Positions 61,230-64,000 of a DNA stretch of 64,000 nucleotides are shown here, in pieces. The stretch is from Formicarius rufipectus (lineage: Eukaryota > Chordata > Aves > Passeriformes > Formicariidae), in the NCBI GenBank assembly GCA_013399695.1, contig VXAU01002066.1:1-64000 (forward strand), written 5' to 3'. The notes under the pieces were generated by a model. It was given only the letters and a program-made list of their open reading frames with translations, did not search any database and was not told the origin of the DNA. The position numbers and the translations under genes are program-made. Numbering within the stretch: position 1 is the stretch's first letter; the number at the start of each line of letters is the position of its first letter.

Positions 61230-64000
61230 ATCCAAGGGGTAATATGGCACTGTGTGTGTGTGGCAGTCCTGATAGGAATATTTATGCTGCTCCAGGAAGC
61301 ATTGAAGGTTTAGAAACACACCTGAAACGTGTGTACATCAATCCATGCACTATGAGAAACCAACAGGATGAACTGAAAGCATTGATGATTTCCCAAAGTT
61401 ATGATGTCACTAGAATCAGTGAGGCTTGGTAGAATGAGTCTCATGACTGGAGTGCTGGAAGGCTGTAGGTAATTCAGGAGACAGAGGTTGTGCAGGCAAG
61501 ATGCTAATGTTACCTTGTAAAGAGAAGCTTTACTATACAGCATAGACAGTCAATAATGTGGAGGGGAACAAAGGAATCTCTATAAATCAATACAACATAG
61601 GTACAACGCTGTCTATATCTTGCCAAGACAGACAGCTATCATCCAAGTAAACAAGTTAACAAGCACAGTCTCTGGGCCTCTCCCTCCTCCACCACTCCAA
61701 GGCTAAATGCATTGCCAAGGCTTCTGTCTTATCAAAGGGAGGAATTTCCCTTGGTTTCTGCTGCCTAGTGAATGCTGCATAACTCTTTCAAGACACCATC
61801 TGCTAAAATCTGAGTTTCTTCTCCAACAATACAGCTCTTATAATTAAGGGAAAAAAAGCTCTGGGTGCTTATTAGAGGAATAGAAAACAAAGAAGAGGTC
61901 TGTGTGTGTCTACTGTCAATTGCTAGGCCAGGATGTTAACAGTGATGAATTATTCTCTAGGCAACTATGAAAAAAATTCTCTGGATTGGTAGCCCTTGTC
62001 CTTATGGGATAAACGAGACAGATATCAACTGGAAATACCATACTGCTATGACAAACAGCTCTGGGAAATTCTCAAAATATGTTGAAAGTAATGTCCTGTC
62101 ACAAGTACTCAGGAAGCCAACTATGAAACACGCCCTCCTAGACTTGTTTTTATAAATACAGAAGGACTCAGGAGACAGGTGATGTATCAGCCACAGTGAC
62201 TATGAAATGGTTGAGTTTAGAAGTTTCGGTAAAAAATAAAAGGGTGATCAGAGTAGCTACACTGGGTTTCAAGAGAGAAAACTTGAAGTTGTTCGGGTAC
62301 ATAGCAGTGCCTCCAAGGGATTCCACTCCTGGGAATCTGCTTTTGAGGGTTTAAGGGTTTAACTGGTCAGTGTTGAAGAATCACTGTCACTAAGAGCATA
62401 AGAGCAGCTTTTAAACTTGTGACACAATAAAATGGACACCCCATTTTGTTACAAGTCAAGCAAGAAGGAGCCAAAGACTAGCTTAGTTCAGCAGGAAACT
62501 CTTGGAATTTGTGAGGAAAAAGAAATTGTATAGTCCCTCAAAGTACAATTGGACTTCACATCAGAGTATCATGATTTGCATATGTAGGGAGATAATAGAA
62601 AATGCCAAAGTTCAACTAGAGTTGAAACTGGCTAGTGTTGTGTCAAATTGCAAGAAAATATTTTTAAAGATTAAAAATGAAAGCTATCAACCAGAGATAT
62701 TGTTCAAGTACTATGCGTATCAGTGGAGCTAAGGTCTCCATCAGTAAGACTTTGAGGTGGTGGGAAAAGGGCAGAAAATCTAAAGGCAGCAGGACTAAAG
62801 GCACCAGTAAGAAGAAACACAAGAAAAGCACTGGATCTATACCTGATAAAAATGGTCACTTGCCAAATAGGAATGTAGAGAAAGTGGAGACATTTAATGC
62901 TTTTTTTTCCTTAGTCATTAATACTGCTGATAGACCTTGGGCTACCAGGTTCCCTGAGTTGGAAGACCACACCTGCAGGAACAGTGGCTTTCCATCTGTG
63001 GACACCGAAATTGTTAGGGACCAGGTGAGTGTTCACAAGTCCATGTGACCTAGTGGGATTCATCACAGAGTACTATAGGAGGTGGTGGATGTGACGGCAG
63101 TACCCCTCTTAATCATTCACCAGAGGTCTTGGATGTCTGGAGAGGTTCCTGTTGACTGGAAGATAACCTGTGTTATTTGTGGGAAGACGTGGGAAACTAC
63201 AGATCTGTTAGTCCAAACTCAGTATGTGGAAAAAGGATGGAGATCATACCAACAGTGTACTGAAAGACACTTTAAGGACAATGAAGTTGTCAGACAGTTA
63301 CCAGAATTCACAGGGATATTTTTCAAAAACTACTCTGATATCTTTCTGGATAAGGTCACTCACCTTGTGGATCAAGGAAAGTCATTGCACATAATTTTTT
63401 CTGAATTTTAGCAAGGCTTTTGATACTGTCTCTCACAGCACCTTCCAGACAAGCTGTCCAGCTGTGAGATGAGCATGTGGATACTGTCTGTGAGAAGAAC
63501 TGGCTGAATGGCATGGTTCCAGTGATTGCAGAGCATGGGGCTACATCTGCCTGATGGCTCATTTCTAAGATCAGTTTCATTCAGTAATCAATTATTTGGA
63601 GTCAGAAGTAAGTCCGATGACACTGTTAAACTGGGAGATGCTGTTTCTTTTGAGGGACAAGAGCTGCTCCAAATTTTGGACACTGTGTGAACATGTTGTG
63701 GATACATTATGAATTTTATAGTGTTTGAATGGGCAATGGCAAGACTCCTTTTACTGTGTTATTTCTACATACTGTGTTCCAAAGAAGAAATACTTAGAAG
63801 AGAATTGTTTTGAGACTCTGAGAAAATGTATAAAATTTTAATAGAAACATTTAGACTGGTACAAATGGACTATGGATGAGAATGTCTGCTGTGCAAATCT
63901 AGAGAGAATAAATAGCAGAACTGTGCAACTATTATGGGTTCATGGCATCCAAATTAGAGAATCAGACTGACTCCAGCATTCTATGTGCAACTTTTCAGGG
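61230..64000 (+). mobile_element. CR1 LINE ORF2 remnant, runs off the window
   Basis: Sense-strand CR1 protein motifs appear in order across shifting frames. Endonuclease: MRNQQDELKALMISQSYDV, then a NESHDWSAG piece, then after the nested LTR the ETDINWKYHTA and LLDLFL parts and a SDYEMVEF piece. Linker: AKVQLELKLASV. Reverse transcriptase: VEKVETFNAFF, VDTEIVRDQVSVHKSM, SGEVPVDWK, ERHFKDNEV and KVTHLVDQGKSLHIIF. A decayed catalytic box reads SDDT near 63608-63625, where FADDT is expected. Many stops and frameshifts make it dead. It continues past the end of the window; the 3' UTR is not seen. Confidence 0.88.
61508..61833 (-). mobile_element. Solo LTR nested in CR1 ORF2, minus strand
   Basis: On the minus strand it begins TGTATTGTTGGAGAAGAAAC and ends CTTCTCTTTACAAGGTAACA, with TG...CA ends. 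It contains TTTATAGAGATTCC (TATA-like) and, near the end, AGTAAAGCTTCTC (AGTAAA polyadenylation-like). It is 326 bp long and interrupts the CR1 endonuclease reading between DWSAG and ETDINW parts. Flanks GCTAA and GCTCT match at three of five bases, consistent with an eroded 5-bp target duplication. So this LTR inserted after the CR1. Confidence 0.75.

Noticed and set aside
1..64000. CRISPR arrays, operons, riboswitches, bacterial promoters or phage genes
   Set aside because: No regular repeat-spacer arrays or closely packed genes; the repeat content is vertebrate.

Overview
This is a 64 kb stretch of AT-rich vertebrate nuclear DNA, and the repeats point to a bird. CR1 LINE fragments lie in both orientations, several ending in the ATTCTATG-type 3' terminus. 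Solo LTRs have TG...CA ends of the avian TGTGCTGGTTTT and TGTGGTGGTTT types, and simple repeats are abundant. I see no bacterial, plasmid or phage features, no operon, no rRNA or ordinary tRNA gene, no CRISPR array, and no host protein-coding gene I can name. Most of the window behaves like intergenic or deep intronic DNA. A few exon-like signals are listed with low confidence (37765-37874, 54494-54664, 55286-55518).

Layout. 1-5.1 kb: unique sequence with one CR1 scrap. 5.1-5.8 kb: minus-strand solo LTR abutting an 18-unit GATA array. 6.8-7.5 kb: two CR1 3' fragments. 7.69-8.13 kb: plus-strand solo LTR. 11.4-12.0 kb: minus-strand LTR. 17-18 kb: A/C-rich tract, assembly gap and a probable LTR-like repeat. 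21.6 kb: LTR fragment. 25.9-26.4 kb: polypyrimidine tracts. 28.0-28.5 kb: long tRNA-derived SINE. 30.94-31.76 kb: 818-bp solo LTR with GC boxes and TATA box. 33.6-34.1 kb: CR1. 34.63-35.97 kb: RTE-type LINE fragment with its target-site duplication. 40.03-40.44 kb: shortened relative of the 31 kb LTR. 41.7-42.1 kb: another LTR. 42.7 and 48.6 kb: CR1. 49.58-50.01 kb: second long SINE. 50.7-54.3 kb: degraded minus-strand retrovirus remnant (gag matrix, capsid, nucleocapsid and protease pieces) beside an LTR fragment. 56.2-56.45 kb: third, short SINE. 57.6-58.2 kb: LTR with 48-bp modules. 61.2-64 kb: decayed CR1 ORF2 with a solo LTR nested in its endonuclease part, running off the window.

The most interesting system is a likely LINE/SINE partnership. 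The RTE-like LINE at 34627-35973 and the three SINE copies (28 kb, 49.6 kb, 56.2 kb) share about 30 bp at their 3' ends, followed by trinucleotide tails, and all four have target-site duplications. In LINE/SINE pairs, a shared 3' end is what lets the LINE reverse transcriptase mobilise the SINE. Birds usually carry only CR1 as an active LINE clade, so an RTE element suggests an AviRTE-type horizontal acquisition; that family assignment is inference. The SINE has two forms: a short tRNA-headed one (238 bp) and a long one (429-448 bp) with about 200 bp of extra structured sequence upstream of the tRNA-like part.

All motif identifications were made by eye. Family names should be checked by RepeatMasker/Dfam and BLAST comparison.
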